Of a stretch of DNA of 64,000 bases, positions 44,010 to 53,102 are shown one piece after another. How positions within the stretch are numbered: the first letter of the stretch is position 1; every line of letters starts with the position of its first letter. Under the pieces are notes generated by a model. That model worked only from the letters and a program-made list of their open reading frames with translations. It was not told the origin of the DNA and ran no database searches. Both the position numbers and the translations under genes were made by a program. This DNA is from RUG100 sp963542695 (GTDB lineage Bacteria > Bacillota > Clostridia > Peptostreptococcales > Anaerovoracaceae): the NCBI GenBank assembly GCA_963542695.1, contig CAUTYX010000007.1, positions 1 through 64,000 of the forward strand, read 5' to 3'.

Positions 44010-45234
44010 TGACTAGGGTAACATCCTTTCCGTATTTGTATAGACTATAGTAATCTTTCGTATTGGTCGACAATCCCTTTCCTTCCAGTCGTTTATTAAC
44101 TGCAAAGCAAACGTAGGCGTATATGACAGCAAAAACCGGAATGCCGACAATCATGCCAAGGAATCCGAAGAGACCGCCACCTACTAAGATAGCAAACATT
44201 ACCCAGAAACTGGAGAGACCGGTACTGTCTCCCAAAATCTTCGGGCCGATGATATTTCCATCCACCTGTTGCAACACCAGTACAAATATCAAGAAATACA
44301 AAGCCGTAGTAGGCTCTTTCATCAGTAGCAATAATACCGATGGTATGGCTCCGATAAAAGGCCCAAAGAACGGAATAATATTGGTAACACCAACAATAAC
44401 ACTGATGAGCACGGCGTACGGCCATCCAAAGATACTCATACAGATAAAGCAAATAACACCGATAATCAAGGAATCCAAAAGCTTTCCGTTAATGAAACCA
44501 CCGAAAGTCTTATTTACAAAAGCCGCTCCTCGCAAGAAGTTATCGGCATGTTCCTCTTTCAAGATGGCTAAAATCAGTTTTTTGCTCTGGGCAGCAAACA
44601 GTTCTTTGCTATTGATAAAGAAAATACAAATAACCAGTCCGATAAAAAAGTCTTTCACGCCTCCTACAATGGATAGTCCCACTTCACCGACCCCGCTAAA
44701 GATGCTCTTATACAGAGGGAACAATTTCCCATGAACCCATTTGGAAATACCGCCGGTTGCATCATTGATCCAGGTGTATAGCCAAGCAATCTTGTTAGAG
44801 TGTGCTCCTACTCTAGTCTGAATCCAATCGGTAAACTGCTGAATGGACTTTGGCATTATCTTTAGTATGGAAACAACGCTTTCTGCCATTTGCGGAATAA
44901 TCAACATGAATATACCGAAGATAATACCTAGTAATGCCACTAGCGATATTACCGAGGCAAAACCCCGGGCAATGGACAAATTGTGTTGCTGTAACCGTTC
45001 TCCCGGCCACGATATTTTTCCAAACAAGCGAACACAGGCGTTGTATAAAGGACACAGCAAATACGCCATAACCAGTCCGTATACAAAGGGACGCAATACC
45101 TTTGCAAAGGTATTCATACCTCTTGTGAGTCCGGTGTGGCGATAAATCATAAAGAAAAAAATAATGCTGCACGCCACCACCAAAAATGCCGTTATGCCCC
45201 ATTTTAGATAGGATTTTTCAAAATGTAATTTCAT
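43987..45234 (-). CDS. AI-2E family permease
   Basis: A 415-residue membrane protein with about eight transmembrane helices. The N-terminal pair (WGITAFLVVACSIIFFFMIY; FVYGLVMAYLLCPLYNACVR) and the C-terminal block GPFIGAIPSVLLLLMKE, GPKILGDSTGLSSFWV and GFLGMIVGIPVFAVIYA are the family marks. Despite the name, members mostly have unknown substrates; some act in Na+/H+ exchange. The ATG at 45234 after GGGAG is chosen over one seven residues upstream. It heads the murB-PHP-rapZ unit. Confidence 0.88.
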   Translation of the reverse strand: MKLHFEKSYLKWGITAFLVVACSIIFFFMIYRHTGLTRGMNTFAKVLRPFVYGLVMAYLLCPLYNACVRLFGKISWPGERLQQHNLSIARGFASVISLVALLGIIFGIFMLIIPQMAESVVSILKIMPKSIQQFTDWIQTRVGAHSNKIAWLYTWINDATGGISKWVHGKLFPLYKSIFSGVGEVGLSIVGGVKDFFIGLVICIFFINSKELFAAQSKKLILAILKEEHADNFLRGAAFVNKTFGGFINGKLLDSLIIGVICFICMSIFGWPYAVLISVIVGVTNIIPFFGPFIGAIPSVLLLLMKEPTTALYFLIFVLVLQQVDGNIIGPKILGDSTGLSSFWVMFAILVGGGLFGFLGMIVGIPVFAVIYAYVCFAVNKRLEGKGLSTNTKDYYSLYKYGKDVTLVNEHTKEN

Positions 45235-45274
45235 GGAGTCTCCCGCTCTTTTCATTAAGGTTAGAATTGTCTTA

Positions 45275-45283
45275 ATTATATCA
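45275..45283 (-). promoter_or_regulatory. Extended -10 promoter for the AI-2E permease-murB-rapZ unit
   Basis: Minus-strand TGATATAAT (TATAAT at 45280-45275). Predicted start near 45268, about 34 bases upstream of the ATG. Confidence 0.55.
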
Positions 45284-45423
45284 CATCTTTAGTGAAGCAA
45301 AAAGATGCCCCTTTCAGCCCCGGCAGCACCTATCCGATTTCGCATTATATTCATTATTATGCAGCTCCCATACAATCTCATTCCATTTGTGTTCATAAAA
45401 ATCGCTAAATTTTATAAAACACC

Positions 45424-45478
45424 TTGCATTATTATTCATTCATATGTATAATTAATCTCATCAACAAATATTTATGCA
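45424..45478 (+). promoter_or_regulatory. argGH promoter with probable ArgR (ARG) boxes
   Basis: TTGCAT (45424-45429), a 17-base spacer and TATAAT (45447-45452) form a good sigma-A promoter. TGCATTATTATTCA (45425-45438) fits the ARG-box consensus TGAATnnnnATTCA on either strand with one mismatch and covers the -35. A second, weaker match (CAAATATTTATGCA, 45465-45478) lies 40 bases further on, after the start site. Two phased boxes are typical for arginine-dependent repression. The remaining 45284-45423 holds no recognised gene. Confidence 0.6.
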
Positions 45479-45573
45479 AAACAATATACTAACCATTGCC
45501 GTATATGAAATGTTTAACAACATTTCACAATATAAAAGCATATGAAGAAAAAGTAAGTAGAGGAGGTTGTCCC

Positions 45574-46794
45574 ATGTCCATTGAAAAAGTAGTGTTAGCG
45601 TATTCCGGCGGTTTAGATACTTCGGTTGTAATTCCTTGGTTAAAAGAAACCATCGGATGCCAGGTTATTGCTGTATGTTGCAATGCCGGTCAAAAGGAAG
45701 ACTTTGAAGCCATCGATCGGAAGGCCATTGCCACCGGCGCCGACAAGAGTTTTATCCTTGATATTACGGAAGAATTTATCACCGATTATATTTGGCCATC
45801 TCTAAAAGCTCAAGCTGTCTACGAAGGAGATTATCTCCTTGGAACATCCATGGCTCGTCCCCTTATGGCAAAGAAACTGGTAGAAATCGCCCGGCAGGAA
45901 GGTGCCGGTTATATCTGTCACGGCTGCACCGGCAAAGGCAACGACCAAGTCCGGTTTGAAACCACTATTCATGCCCTGGCACCATCTATTAAGATTATTG
46001 CACCTTGGCGGGATGAACGGTGGACCTTCACTTCACGAGAGGACATGATTGAATACGCCAATCAACACAATATTCCTATTGCGCAGTCTACAAAGAAAAT
46101 TTATTCTCGGGACGAAAACATCTGGCACATTAGTCATGAAGGCGGAAATTTGGAAGAACCTTGGAATATCCACAACGATGATATCCACGTGCTGTCTCTG
46201 ACAGCGGAGCAAGCACCGGATCAACCACTGCTGGTTGACATCGGTTTTGAAAAAGGGATTCCTGTCAGCATCGATGGTGAAAAACTAGAACCTGTGGAGT
46301 TGCTTAGCAAAATCAACGATCTTGCTGCAGCCAATGGCGTAGGAACCATTGATATTATCGAAAACCGTCTGGTGGGAATGAAGTCCCGCGGCGTATACGA
46401 AACTCCGGGGGGAACGGTTCTTTACGCCGCTCACAAAGATTTAGAGAAGCTGGTTTTGGATCGGGATACTCTCCATTTTAAAGAACACGTATCTCTGAAG
46501 TTTGCCGAGTTGTTATATAACGGCTTGTGGGATTCTCCTCTTCGGGCAGCACTATCTGCTTTTGTAGACGAAACCCAGGAACCGATGACCGGTGTTGTAA
46601 AGATGAAGCTATATAAAGGCCAGGCAATTCCTGTGGCTAGTACCTCTGAAAACAGCCTATACAGTGAAGAGTTTGCCACCTTTGGAAAAGACGAAGTGTA
46701 TACCCAGGCAGATGCCACCGGATTCATTAATCTGTGGTCCCTGCCATTAAAAATCAAAGCCATGCAAAAGGCAAAGCAGCAGGAAGGAAAATAG
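45574..46794 (+). CDS. argG: Argininosuccinate synthase
   Basis: A 406-residue enzyme joining citrulline and aspartate with ATP. The PP-loop is LAYSGGLDTSVVIPWL (about residues 8-23). YICHGCTGKGNDQVRFE and the EEPWNIHNDD-like EEPWNIH block are conserved, and GVYETPGGTVLYAAH follows. The ATG at 45574 after AGAGGAGG is preferred to a frame that opens 78 bases upstream without a ribosome site. Likely repressed by arginine (see the upstream ARG boxes). argH follows after three bases. Confidence 0.97.
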   Translation: MSIEKVVLAYSGGLDTSVVIPWLKETIGCQVIAVCCNAGQKEDFEAIDRKAIATGADKSFILDITEEFITDYIWPSLKAQAVYEGDYLLGTSMARPLMAKKLVEIARQEGAGYICHGCTGKGNDQVRFETTIHALAPSIKIIAPWRDERWTFTSREDMIEYANQHNIPIAQSTKKIYSRDENIWHISHEGGNLEEPWNIHNDDIHVLSLTAEQAPDQPLLVDIGFEKGIPVSIDGEKLEPVELLSKINDLAAANGVGTIDIIENRLVGMKSRGVYETPGGTVLYAAHKDLEKLVLDRDTLHFKEHVSLKFAELLYNGLWDSPLRAALSAFVDETQEPMTGVVKMKLYKGQAIPVASTSENSLYSEEFATFGKDEVYTQADATGFINLWSLPLKIKAMQKAKQQEGK

Positions 46795-46797
46795 TCT

Positions 46798-48174
46798 ATG
46801 AAGCTCTGGAAAGGTCGATTTACAAAGACAGCAAATGCATCTGCAAATGAATTTAACGCCTCCATTACTTTTGACAAGCGTCTTTATAAAGAAGACATTG
46901 CCGGCAGTATTGCACACGCAAAGATGTTGGCAAAGCAGGGCATCCTAACACAAAAGGAAGCGGACACCATTGTGTCCGCCCTTTCTGCCATTGAGAAAGA
47001 TATCGCCCAAGATAAAGTCACATTTTCTGTTGATAGCGAAGATATTCATATGAATATCGAAAGCATTTTGACAGAGCGTATCGGCGACGTGGGAAAAAAG
47101 CTGCATACTGCCCGCAGTCGTAATGACCAAGTGGCGATAGACTGCAAGCTTTTTGTCAAAGAAGAGATAGAACAAGTCAAAGAATTACTCCATGGATTAC
47201 TGAAAGCGTTGACCGTTTTAGCCGAAAAAAACCAGGAAACAATCATGCCCGGCTATACCCACTTGCAGAGAGCACAACCAGTCACCTTTGCCTATCATCT
47301 ACTGGCCTATTGCCAAATGTTTAAACGGGATATTTCCAGGTTTGAAGATTGCCGGGATCGGATGGATTGGCTTCCGCTGGGAAGTGGCGCCTTGGCCGGC
47401 ACCACCTATGACACCGACCGGGAGTTTCTGGCAACGGAACTGGGCTTTTCCCGTGTGACAGAAAATGCTATGGATTCTGTCAGCGACCGTGACTTTGTTA
47501 TTGAATACATTAGTGCTTGTTCCATCTGTATGATGCATTTATCCCGGTTTTGCGAAGAACTGATTTTATGGAGTTCAAAGGAATTCAGCTTTGTGGAAAT
47601 CAGTGATGTCTATGCCACCGGCAGCAGCATTATGCCCCAAAAGAAAAACCCGGATATGGCCGAATTAATCCGTGGGAAAACAGGTCGTATGTATGGTGAT
47701 TTAGTGGCGATTTTAACGGTAATGAAAGGGCTGCCTCTTGCCTACAACAAAGATATGCAAGAAGACAAAGAGCCCCTCTTTGATGCGACGGACACTTTGA
47801 AAAATTCCTTGAATATTTTTACCGAAATGATTTCCACCATGGAAGTCCGCACTGACCAAATGGAAAAAGCCGCCAAATACGGCTACATGAATGCCACCGA
47901 TGCGGCTGATTATCTGGTAGAAAAAGGAATTCCTTTCCGAGATTGCCACGCTATTATCGGAGCCCTGGTACTCTATTGCATCAATAACAACTGTGCCATT
48001 GAGGATTGCAGCCTGGAAGAATTACACCAGTTTTCTCCGAAATTTGAAGAGGACATCTACGAAAAAATCAATAATATTGCGTGTATCAATGGAAAAATTT
48101 CCAAAGGCTCCACTTCCTTTGCCAGCGTTTCCAATCAAATTCAATCCATGAAAACATATTTACAAAGCAGCTAG
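46798..48174 (+). CDS. argH: Argininosuccinate lyase
   Basis: A 458-residue lyase splitting argininosuccinate to arginine and fumarate. MKLWKGRFTKTANASANEFN opens the protein; HTARSRNDQVAIDCKLF, MPGYTHLQRAQPVTFAYHL and the catalytic serine loop GSSIMPQKKNPDMAELIRGK are intact. Length is normal. It starts three bases after argG, so the two form an operon ended by the hairpin at 48206-48234. No other arg gene is in the window. Confidence 0.97.
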   Translation: MKLWKGRFTKTANASANEFNASITFDKRLYKEDIAGSIAHAKMLAKQGILTQKEADTIVSALSAIEKDIAQDKVTFSVDSEDIHMNIESILTERIGDVGKKLHTARSRNDQVAIDCKLFVKEEIEQVKELLHGLLKALTVLAEKNQETIMPGYTHLQRAQPVTFAYHLLAYCQMFKRDISRFEDCRDRMDWLPLGSGALAGTTYDTDREFLATELGFSRVTENAMDSVSDRDFVIEYISACSICMMHLSRFCEELILWSSKEFSFVEISDVYATGSSIMPQKKNPDMAELIRGKTGRMYGDLVAILTVMKGLPLAYNKDMQEDKEPLFDATDTLKNSLNIFTEMISTMEVRTDQMEKAAKYGYMNATDAADYLVEKGIPFRDCHAIIGALVLYCINNNCAIEDCSLEELHQFSPKFEEDIYEKINNIACINGKISKGSTSFASVSNQIQSMKTYLQSS

Positions 48175-48205
48175 CGCTATCTTGCTACATACTCCATATG
48201 CTTTT

Positions 48206-48234
48206 GAGACTGCCTATTTAGAGCAGTCTCTTTT
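48206..48234 (+). terminator. Rho-independent terminator after argH
   Basis: GAGACTGC (48206-48213), a nine-base loop, GCAGTCTC (48223-48230) and TTTT. It begins about 30 bases after the argH stop and is oriented for plus-strand transcripts only. Confidence 0.8.
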
Positions 48235-48279
48235 CATGAAACAAGATAGGCTCAAACTATGTCTTCATGTGTTTACTTT

Positions 48280-49218
48280 CTAGATAAAAATAGATAGTAA
48301 TACTGTAAACACCGGCAACGTAATAATGGAAAACACCGTTGAGAGAAGGACTCCTCTAGTTGTAAAATCAATATCCGCTTTGTACTGACCTGCAAATATA
48401 ACAGTACAGGCAGCCACCGGCATGGCAAATTCTAAAATCAAGACCCGGGCTAACAAAGAAGTGTCTTTCATCACAAAAACCATGACAAAAAATACAACTC
48501 CAGGTATTAAAAGCAGCTTCATAAACGATAGAAGATACATCTTTCCATCGCCCAAAAGCTGTTTCAGAGATTGACGACCTATTTGCAAGCCAATCACAAT
48601 CATCGATAACGGTGTCGTCGCTGCACCGATGATTCCAATGGTTTTCCCTAAAAATCCCGGCAAAGTAATGTTACACAAGAACATGGAAAATCCAATGACT
48701 ACACCAACGATTCCCGGCGATAAAATAGAGCGGAGATTCATCTTAGTTTCCTGCCCTGCCGATAGCTGAATCAGCATAACACCGACAGTGAAAAGAAAAA
48801 TATCATTTATCATTTCCACAATACTGGCATAAAAAACAGCCTGCTTGCCATACAGTGCATTGATAACAGGAATTCCCATAAAGCCGGTATTGGCAAAGAT
48901 AAGCATAAACGTAAAAAGATGACTTTCGCTGATTTTCATTTTAACAATTTTCACCAGCAGTCTGGAAAGGAGCCATGCCAAAAGAAACACGATTGTCATA
49001 ATCACAAAGCTATATCCGCAGTCTTTCAAGATTCCCATGGAAAACTTCATCTGCATGGCGTCAATTACAAGACACGGCCAAGTCAAATTAGCAACTAAAG
49101 AATTAATGCCTTCCACCTGAACTTGCGACAGCACCTTTTTCTTTGCCATAATAATCCCCGGCACAATCATCAAAAAAATCATCGCCAGGGAATTTAAACT
49201 TTCACCAATGCTCCCCAC
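48280..49218 (-). CDS. AEC-family membrane carrier, second copy
   Basis: A 312-residue paralogue of the carrier at 8309-9250, again with about ten transmembrane helices. FANTGFMGIPVINALYGKQ and TTPLSMIVIGLQIGRQSLK mark the two half-repeats, and EFAMPVAACTVIFAGQYKAD is the conserved C-terminal loop. It starts with GTG at 49218 after AAGAGGT. Substrate unknown. It is monocistronic, or the last gene after yfcE and mgtC, which end 38 bases upstream. Confidence 0.83.
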   Translation of the reverse strand: MGSIGESLNSLAMIFLMIVPGIIMAKKKVLSQVQVEGINSLVANLTWPCLVIDAMQMKFSMGILKDCGYSFVIMTIVFLLAWLLSRLLVKIVKMKISESHLFTFMLIFANTGFMGIPVINALYGKQAVFYASIVEMINDIFLFTVGVMLIQLSAGQETKMNLRSILSPGIVGVVIGFSMFLCNITLPGFLGKTIGIIGAATTPLSMIVIGLQIGRQSLKQLLGDGKMYLLSFMKLLLIPGVVFFVMVFVMKDTSLLARVLILEFAMPVAACTVIFAGQYKADIDFTTRGVLLSTVFSIITLPVFTVLLSIFI

Positions 49219-49256
49219 ACTATACCTCTTACTATCTTTCGCCGATTTTTCTTGTA

Positions 49257-49811
49257 CTAAAAACGATCACTATAATTTAACAGACTACGAATAAATCCAC
49301 CTTTCCTGCTTTTTTGCTTTGGTCCTTCCGATGACAAGTACATTATGGAACAATCCAATCTGTCTTTTTGTATATGGACAATTCCATAGGTTCCACTACT
49401 GCCATCTCTGGGCCTTGCAATGCTTCCCGGGTTCATCAAACGTACTCCATCGATTTCATCCATGAAAGCTACATGAGTATGCCCGAAAAACACCGCCTTA
49501 CATCCCAGCTGGCGGCATTTTTTCGCCATGCGGTCATAATCTTCCAGACCGGCACCATCACAGTGGCCATGGGTCAACCAAATTTTCCCATATTCCGTGT
49601 CAAGAATATATCTGCTGGCTTCGCTTTTCATGGCACCATCCATATTCCCTTTAACCCAAACACATGGAACACCGGTCAGTTTCTCCAATCGCTGGGCATC
49701 GGCCACCACATCGCCTAAATGAACCAGCAGGTCAACCTTTTCCATTTTGCTTACAATGGTATGGGCTTTTGAGATATTTCCATGGGTATCACTAAACACA
49801 ACAATTTTCAT
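49257..49811 (-). CDS. yfcE: YfcE/MJ0936-type metallophosphodiesterase
   Basis: A 184-residue calcineurin-like phosphoesterase. Metal ligands are seen in VVFSDTHGN (about residues 4-12), HLGDVVADA, VKGNMDG, TLHGH-like WLTHGHCDG, and FFGHTHVAF. The family hydrolyses phosphodiesters in vitro; natural substrate unknown. A basic C-terminal tail (residues 160-184, KQKSRKGGFIRSLLNYSDRF) is extra compared with short family members. Its ATG overlaps the mgtC stop by four bases. Confidence 0.85.
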   Translation of the reverse strand: MKIVVFSDTHGNISKAHTIVSKMEKVDLLVHLGDVVADAQRLEKLTGVPCVWVKGNMDGAMKSEASRYILDTEYGKIWLTHGHCDGAGLEDYDRMAKKCRQLGCKAVFFGHTHVAFMDEIDGVRLMNPGSIARPRDGSSGTYGIVHIQKDRLDCSIMYLSSEGPKQKSRKGGFIRSLLNYSDRF

Positions 49812-50503
49812 ATTTGATCCACCAATGTTACCCCTTCCATTTCTGTCAATTCACCAATAATAGCTTCTTCTGATTTGTCCTTTGGCCGTTTGATAGAAAT
49901 AACAAAAGCAACTCCACCCGGTGTCAGTGTATCCCCCGAGTCTAAATGCACTTCATATATTTTCAAGCCTTCTTTCCTCACTCCATCGATAATCGCCCTA
50001 TACATCCGCAACGCTTCCACTTCAATGTACAAATTTATGATTCCGGAGTGACGATAAGCGTAGTTTTCCAACCGTGGCAACAACGACAAGCTAGCAAAGA
50101 TAACAATAGCTCCTCCGATAGCTCCTTCATAAAACCCGGCACCGATGGCAAGCCCCAAACACGCACTAGCCCACAGCCCTGCCGCTGTTGTCAGTCCTCT
50201 AATGCGGTGACGACCGGTTAGTAAAATTGTACCGGCACCAAGGAAACCCACACCTGTAATTACCTGTGCCCCCAACCGTACCGGATCTGTGACACTTCCC
50301 CACAAATCGAATACATAGACATTCGTCATCATGGCAAGAGTCGATCCGACGCAAACAAGAATATGTGTCCGAAAGCCGGCCGGGTGGCGATTAGCACCTC
50401 GTTCCAGTCCAATGACGCCACCAAAAACAAGTGCCATCAACAGTCGCACTGCAACAGAAACCATATTTAAATCTTGAAAAATATGCGGAATATGCATCAC
50501 CAT
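49808..50503 (-). CDS. MgtC/SapB family membrane protein
   Basis: A 231-residue protein. The N-terminal half has four to five transmembrane helices with the family signatures GGVIGLERGANRHPAGFRTH and GVGFLGAGTILLTGRHRIRGLTTAAGLW-type text (GVGFLGAGTILL, RGLTTAAGLWASACLG). The C-terminal about 80 residues form an ACT-like cytoplasmic domain. MgtC proteins affect Mg2+ adaptation and F-ATPase or phosphate homeostasis; exact role varies. The ATG at 50503 after AGAGAGGA is chosen; a longer frame to 50614 lacks a ribosome site and overlaps the divergent promoter region. Confidence 0.87.
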   Translation of the reverse strand: MVMHIPHIFQDLNMVSVAVRLLMALVFGGVIGLERGANRHPAGFRTHILVCVGSTLAMMTNVYVFDLWGSVTDPVRLGAQVITGVGFLGAGTILLTGRHRIRGLTTAAGLWASACLGLAIGAGFYEGAIGGAIVIFASLSLLPRLENYAYRHSGIINLYIEVEALRMYRAIIDGVRKEGLKIYEVHLDSGDTLTPGGVAFVISIKRPKDKSEEAIIGELTEMEGVTLVDQI

Positions 50504-50601
50504 CCGGTACATCCTCTCTGGTATTAACACATTACAAGACAATCTAACTATTATTTTCTGCTGTTTATTATATACTATGAGGATTTTCTTGACAATTTTT
50601 C

Positions 50602-50610
50602 TGCTATAAT
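50602..50610 (+). promoter_or_regulatory. Extended -10 promoter for the plus-strand PHP gene
   Basis: TGCTATAAT (TATAAT at 50605-50610). Predicted start near 50617, leader about 32 bases. A perfect TTGACA at 50589-50594 is only ten bases upstream and cannot serve as its -35. Confidence 0.55.
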
Positions 50611-50648
50611 GCAATAGAAAGAGAAGAAAAAAGGATGATATTACACCA

Positions 50649-51452
50649 ATGAAAACTACAAAAATTTACGATATGCACACCCACACCGGATACTCTGATG
50701 ACTGCAACTACCCTATGGAACAGCTTGTCAGAGCAGCCTTTGATAAAGGACTGCCGGGAATTGCCATTACCGACCACTATGATCCCGGTTATCCGGATCC
50801 GGAATTTCCATTTGTGCCGGATTTTGATGCTTATCATGCCGGTCTGGAAAAAATACAAGCTGACTATACAGGGCGTATGGATATTCTCAAAGGGTTGGAA
50901 CTGGGTCTTATGGATACCCAGCTAGATGCCGGGGAGAAAGCCGTTACTGCTTATGATTATGATTTTGTAATTGCTTCATTTCATTGCTACAGAGGCGATG
51001 ATCTCTATAAACTGAACTACTCAGAAAAAGATAGAAAATCCATGTTTCAGGACTTCTTTTTGTCCATGTACGAAATGCTTTCCCTGTACAAAAACTATGA
51101 TATTATCGGACACTTTACCATTATCGACCGCTATATCGGCGATATCTTTGATTTGCATCCGGCCATGGATATTATCCGTGAAACGTTGAAGCTTATTATT
51201 GATGATGGCAAAGGTATCGAAATCAACACATCTCATCTAAAATACGAAATGCCGGTATTGCTTCCCAGATTGGAAATTTTGAAGTTATACCGGGAACTGG
51301 ACGGAGAAATTCTAACCATTGGATCAGATACCCACGATCCCTACCGTTACGGTCAGGGATTTGCAGAAGCCATTGCCCTTGCAAAATCTTTAGGCTTTCG
51401 TTACTACACTATTTTCCATGACAGAAAACCGGAACTCTTGCCCTTTGAGTAA
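50649..51452 (+). CDS. PHP-domain phosphatase (histidinol-phosphatase HisK-like)
   Basis: A 267-residue hydrolase. Ligand motifs are YDMHTHTGYSDDC (about residues 7-19), ITDHYDPG, LKGLELGLMD, ASFHCY, GHFTII and SDTHDPYRYG near the end, the pattern of the HisK type of histidinol phosphatase used in histidine synthesis by many Firmicutes. No his genes are adjacent, so it may equally be a general sugar- or nucleotide-phosphatase. Ribosome site AAAGGATGA is somewhat far from the ATG. Confidence 0.78.
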   Translation: MKTTKIYDMHTHTGYSDDCNYPMEQLVRAAFDKGLPGIAITDHYDPGYPDPEFPFVPDFDAYHAGLEKIQADYTGRMDILKGLELGLMDTQLDAGEKAVTAYDYDFVIASFHCYRGDDLYKLNYSEKDRKSMFQDFFLSMYEMLSLYKNYDIIGHFTIIDRYIGDIFDLHPAMDIIRETLKLIIDDGKGIEINTSHLKYEMPVLLPRLEILKLYRELDGEILTIGSDTHDPYRYGQGFAEAIALAKSLGFRYYTIFHDRKPELLPFE

Positions 51453-51573
51453 GGGCATAAAAAATGCTACGTCATTGCAGTTCTGTTTTTGTATTTTTTC
51501 GAGTAAATCCCTGATGGTTAAAAACGATTATGCCCGTATTAAATTCCCACCCAACAAACGGGGATTTGTCGAA

Positions 51574-51894
51574 CTATTGATTTTTCTTACAAAGTAAACT
51601 TCCTATAAAGTTACCGATTAGTGAAATTATGCCATAAGCTAAAATATAAATGGTTGCCGAGTCGTTGTAAAAGATAAATATGGTCGGAGCAAATAGTAAC
51701 ATAACAAGCAATGAAAATAACCAATAAAATGAATTTTTCATTCCATAAATAACCGAAACCACAAAACAAATCATTGGAATACAAATCAATAAAATAAACA
51801 TACCACTTCCAGTATCTTTGATGAGGAATGGCAGTAGATAAAAAGCAAAAATCAATACAACCAAATACGGTAACATTTTTCTGATTTTTTCCAT
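51574..51894 (-). CDS. Small membrane protein of unknown function
   Basis: A 106-residue protein, basic start then about four hydrophobic segments (MLPYLVVLIFAFYLLPFLI; GMFILLICIPMICFVVSVIYG; a third near WLFSLLVMLLFAPTIFIFY; IYILAYGIISLIGNFIGSLL) and a charged tail CKKNQ. The ATG at 51894 follows AGAGAGGT. It lies downstream of another small membrane gene (51931-52264) on the same strand in an AT-rich stretch. I cannot assign a family or role. Confidence 0.6.
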   Translation of the reverse strand: MEKIRKMLPYLVVLIFAFYLLPFLIKDTGSGMFILLICIPMICFVVSVIYGMKNSFYWLFSLLVMLLFAPTIFIFYNDSATIYILAYGIISLIGNFIGSLLCKKNQ

Positions 51895-51930
51895 CTTAAA
51901 CACCTCTCTAAATTCTAAATTTAACAGTTT

Positions 51931-52264
51931 CTATTTCTTTGGTTTTGACACAAGTAAATCATCATACATTACATTTACTCCTAATTCTTGATGCTGCAAC
52001 TCAGAATCAAGCTCCGGATACCATGTAAATAATTGGAATAGCAATAAACAATTCTACTGCCCCTATTCCATTTAACACTGCAAACAGCCAATTTCTATCC
52101 TTTATAGATAAAACAAGACCCAGTATTCCAACCGGTACCGTTGCAAATAGAAAGAATGATGAAACATTATGCACAGACACAGGTTCTGCTAACGGTGACA
52201 TTTGAAAGAACAAAACCCCAATACAATAAACAAACGTATAATAGTATAACTTGAATCTTTTCAT
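51931..52264 (-). pseudogene. Small membrane protein gene with a single-base frameshift near its 3' end
   Basis: From ATG 52264 the frame gives 85 residues, with a TMS start (RFKLYYYTFVYCIGVLFFQM) and two or three more hydrophobic segments, and stops at 52007 with YMVSGA. In the +1 frame, a coding-like tail reads YPELDSELQHQELGVNV then MYDDLLVSKPKK and stops at 51931-51933. This tail is charged, well formed and directly overlaps the last codons, so one indel near 52015-52030 explains the break. Intact length would be about 111 residues. Whether the break is real, programmed or a sequencing error is open. Confidence 0.6.
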
Positions 52265-52310
52265 AATTTTAGCCTCACTATCTCTGCTAATTCAAGTATA
52301 AATTTTTAGT

Positions 52311-52319
52311 ATTATACCA
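52311..52319 (-). promoter_or_regulatory. Extended -10 promoter for the two small membrane protein genes
   Basis: Minus-strand TGGTATAAT (TATAAT at 52316-52311). Predicted start near 52304, about 40 bases upstream of ATG 52264. Confidence 0.5.
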
Positions 52320-52486
52320 TCTGTAAATGTGCTTCTTCAACACCATTTTTTTGTCTTTTCACTCTATAATTTTCATATTTTCCTCATAAAAGCAATTTGT
52401 TTCATGTACATTCCAGATTCAAATCGTATAGTTAGCCATAACAAAAATGTAAATTCAAATTCACATTGGAAAGGAATATAATCATC

Positions 52487-53065
52487 ATGAAAAAATCAGT
52501 AAAGAAAACTCTTACAATTTGTACCGTCGCCATTTGCCTTCTATCGGCAATTATGTTTGCAGGATGCAGCAAGGAAGAGGCAACGGATCAAGACACTTCT
52601 AAGGATCTTTCCAAAGTTACTACATTCCAAAAAATGAAAGTTCAGGATCTAAATGAAAAGGATGTTGATGCATCAATTTTCAAGAAAAACAAGTTGACAA
52701 TTGTAAATTTCTGGAGCACTTCATGCACCCATTGCATCCAAGAACTCCCAGCATTGGAGAAAATCAGTAAAGAAATGAAGTCTAAGGGTGTTGGCGTCAA
52801 AGGATTTCTATTTGAATCCGGAGGACAAATAAACAGCAGCATTCTGGATGAAGTAAAGAAAATAGTAAAGAAAGAAAATGTTACATACCAGCAACTTATT
52901 GGAGCAGGTGAAATAATGGATGATGATGTAATCAAAAACATTACTGCAGTCCCCACTACTTTTGCAGTAGATTCCAGCGGCAATATTGTTTCACAGACAA
53001 CCGGAGCAATGGATTATGACGGCTGGGTAGATTTCATAAACAAAGCATTGAAAAAAGTAAAATAG
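52487..53065 (+). CDS. Thioredoxin-fold lipoprotein (TlpA/ResA-like)
   Basis: A 192-residue lipoprotein facing outward. The ATG at 52487 starts a signal peptide (KKSVKKTLTICTVAICLLSA) with lipid cysteine Cys27 in IMFAGC. The mature part is a thioredoxin fold: VNFWSTSCTHCIQELPALEK with the redox pair Cys80-Cys83 (CTHC), and the cis-proline region AVPTTFAVD. The short form suits a thiol reductant that acts on exported proteins or passes electrons to a partner. It is the first gene of a four-gene plus-strand unit. The ribosome site is GGAAAGGA, eleven bases away. Confidence 0.85.
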   Translation: MKKSVKKTLTICTVAICLLSAIMFAGCSKEEATDQDTSKDLSKVTTFQKMKVQDLNEKDVDASIFKKNKLTIVNFWSTSCTHCIQELPALEKISKEMKSKGVGVKGFLFESGGQINSSILDEVKKIVKKENVTYQQLIGAGEIMDDDVIKNITAVPTTFAVDSSGNIVSQTTGAMDYDGWVDFINKALKKVK

Positions 53066-53102
53066 CCAAGATGTAAATGCGTACGCAAAAAGGTTTTATG
53101 CA

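Noticed and set aside
45496..45573. Longer N-terminus for argG
   Set aside because: The extra residues lie in the untranslated leader without a ribosome site, while ATG 45574 has AGAGGAGG and matches the family start.
50589..50610. Perfect TTGACA next to TATAAT before the PHP gene
   Set aside because: The spacer is only 10 bases, far too short for a sigma-A promoter; the -10 was kept as an extended -10 site instead.
52007..52030. Programmed ribosomal frameshift in the small membrane gene
   Set aside because: No slippery heptamer or downstream pseudoknot was seen; a plain indel is the simpler reading.
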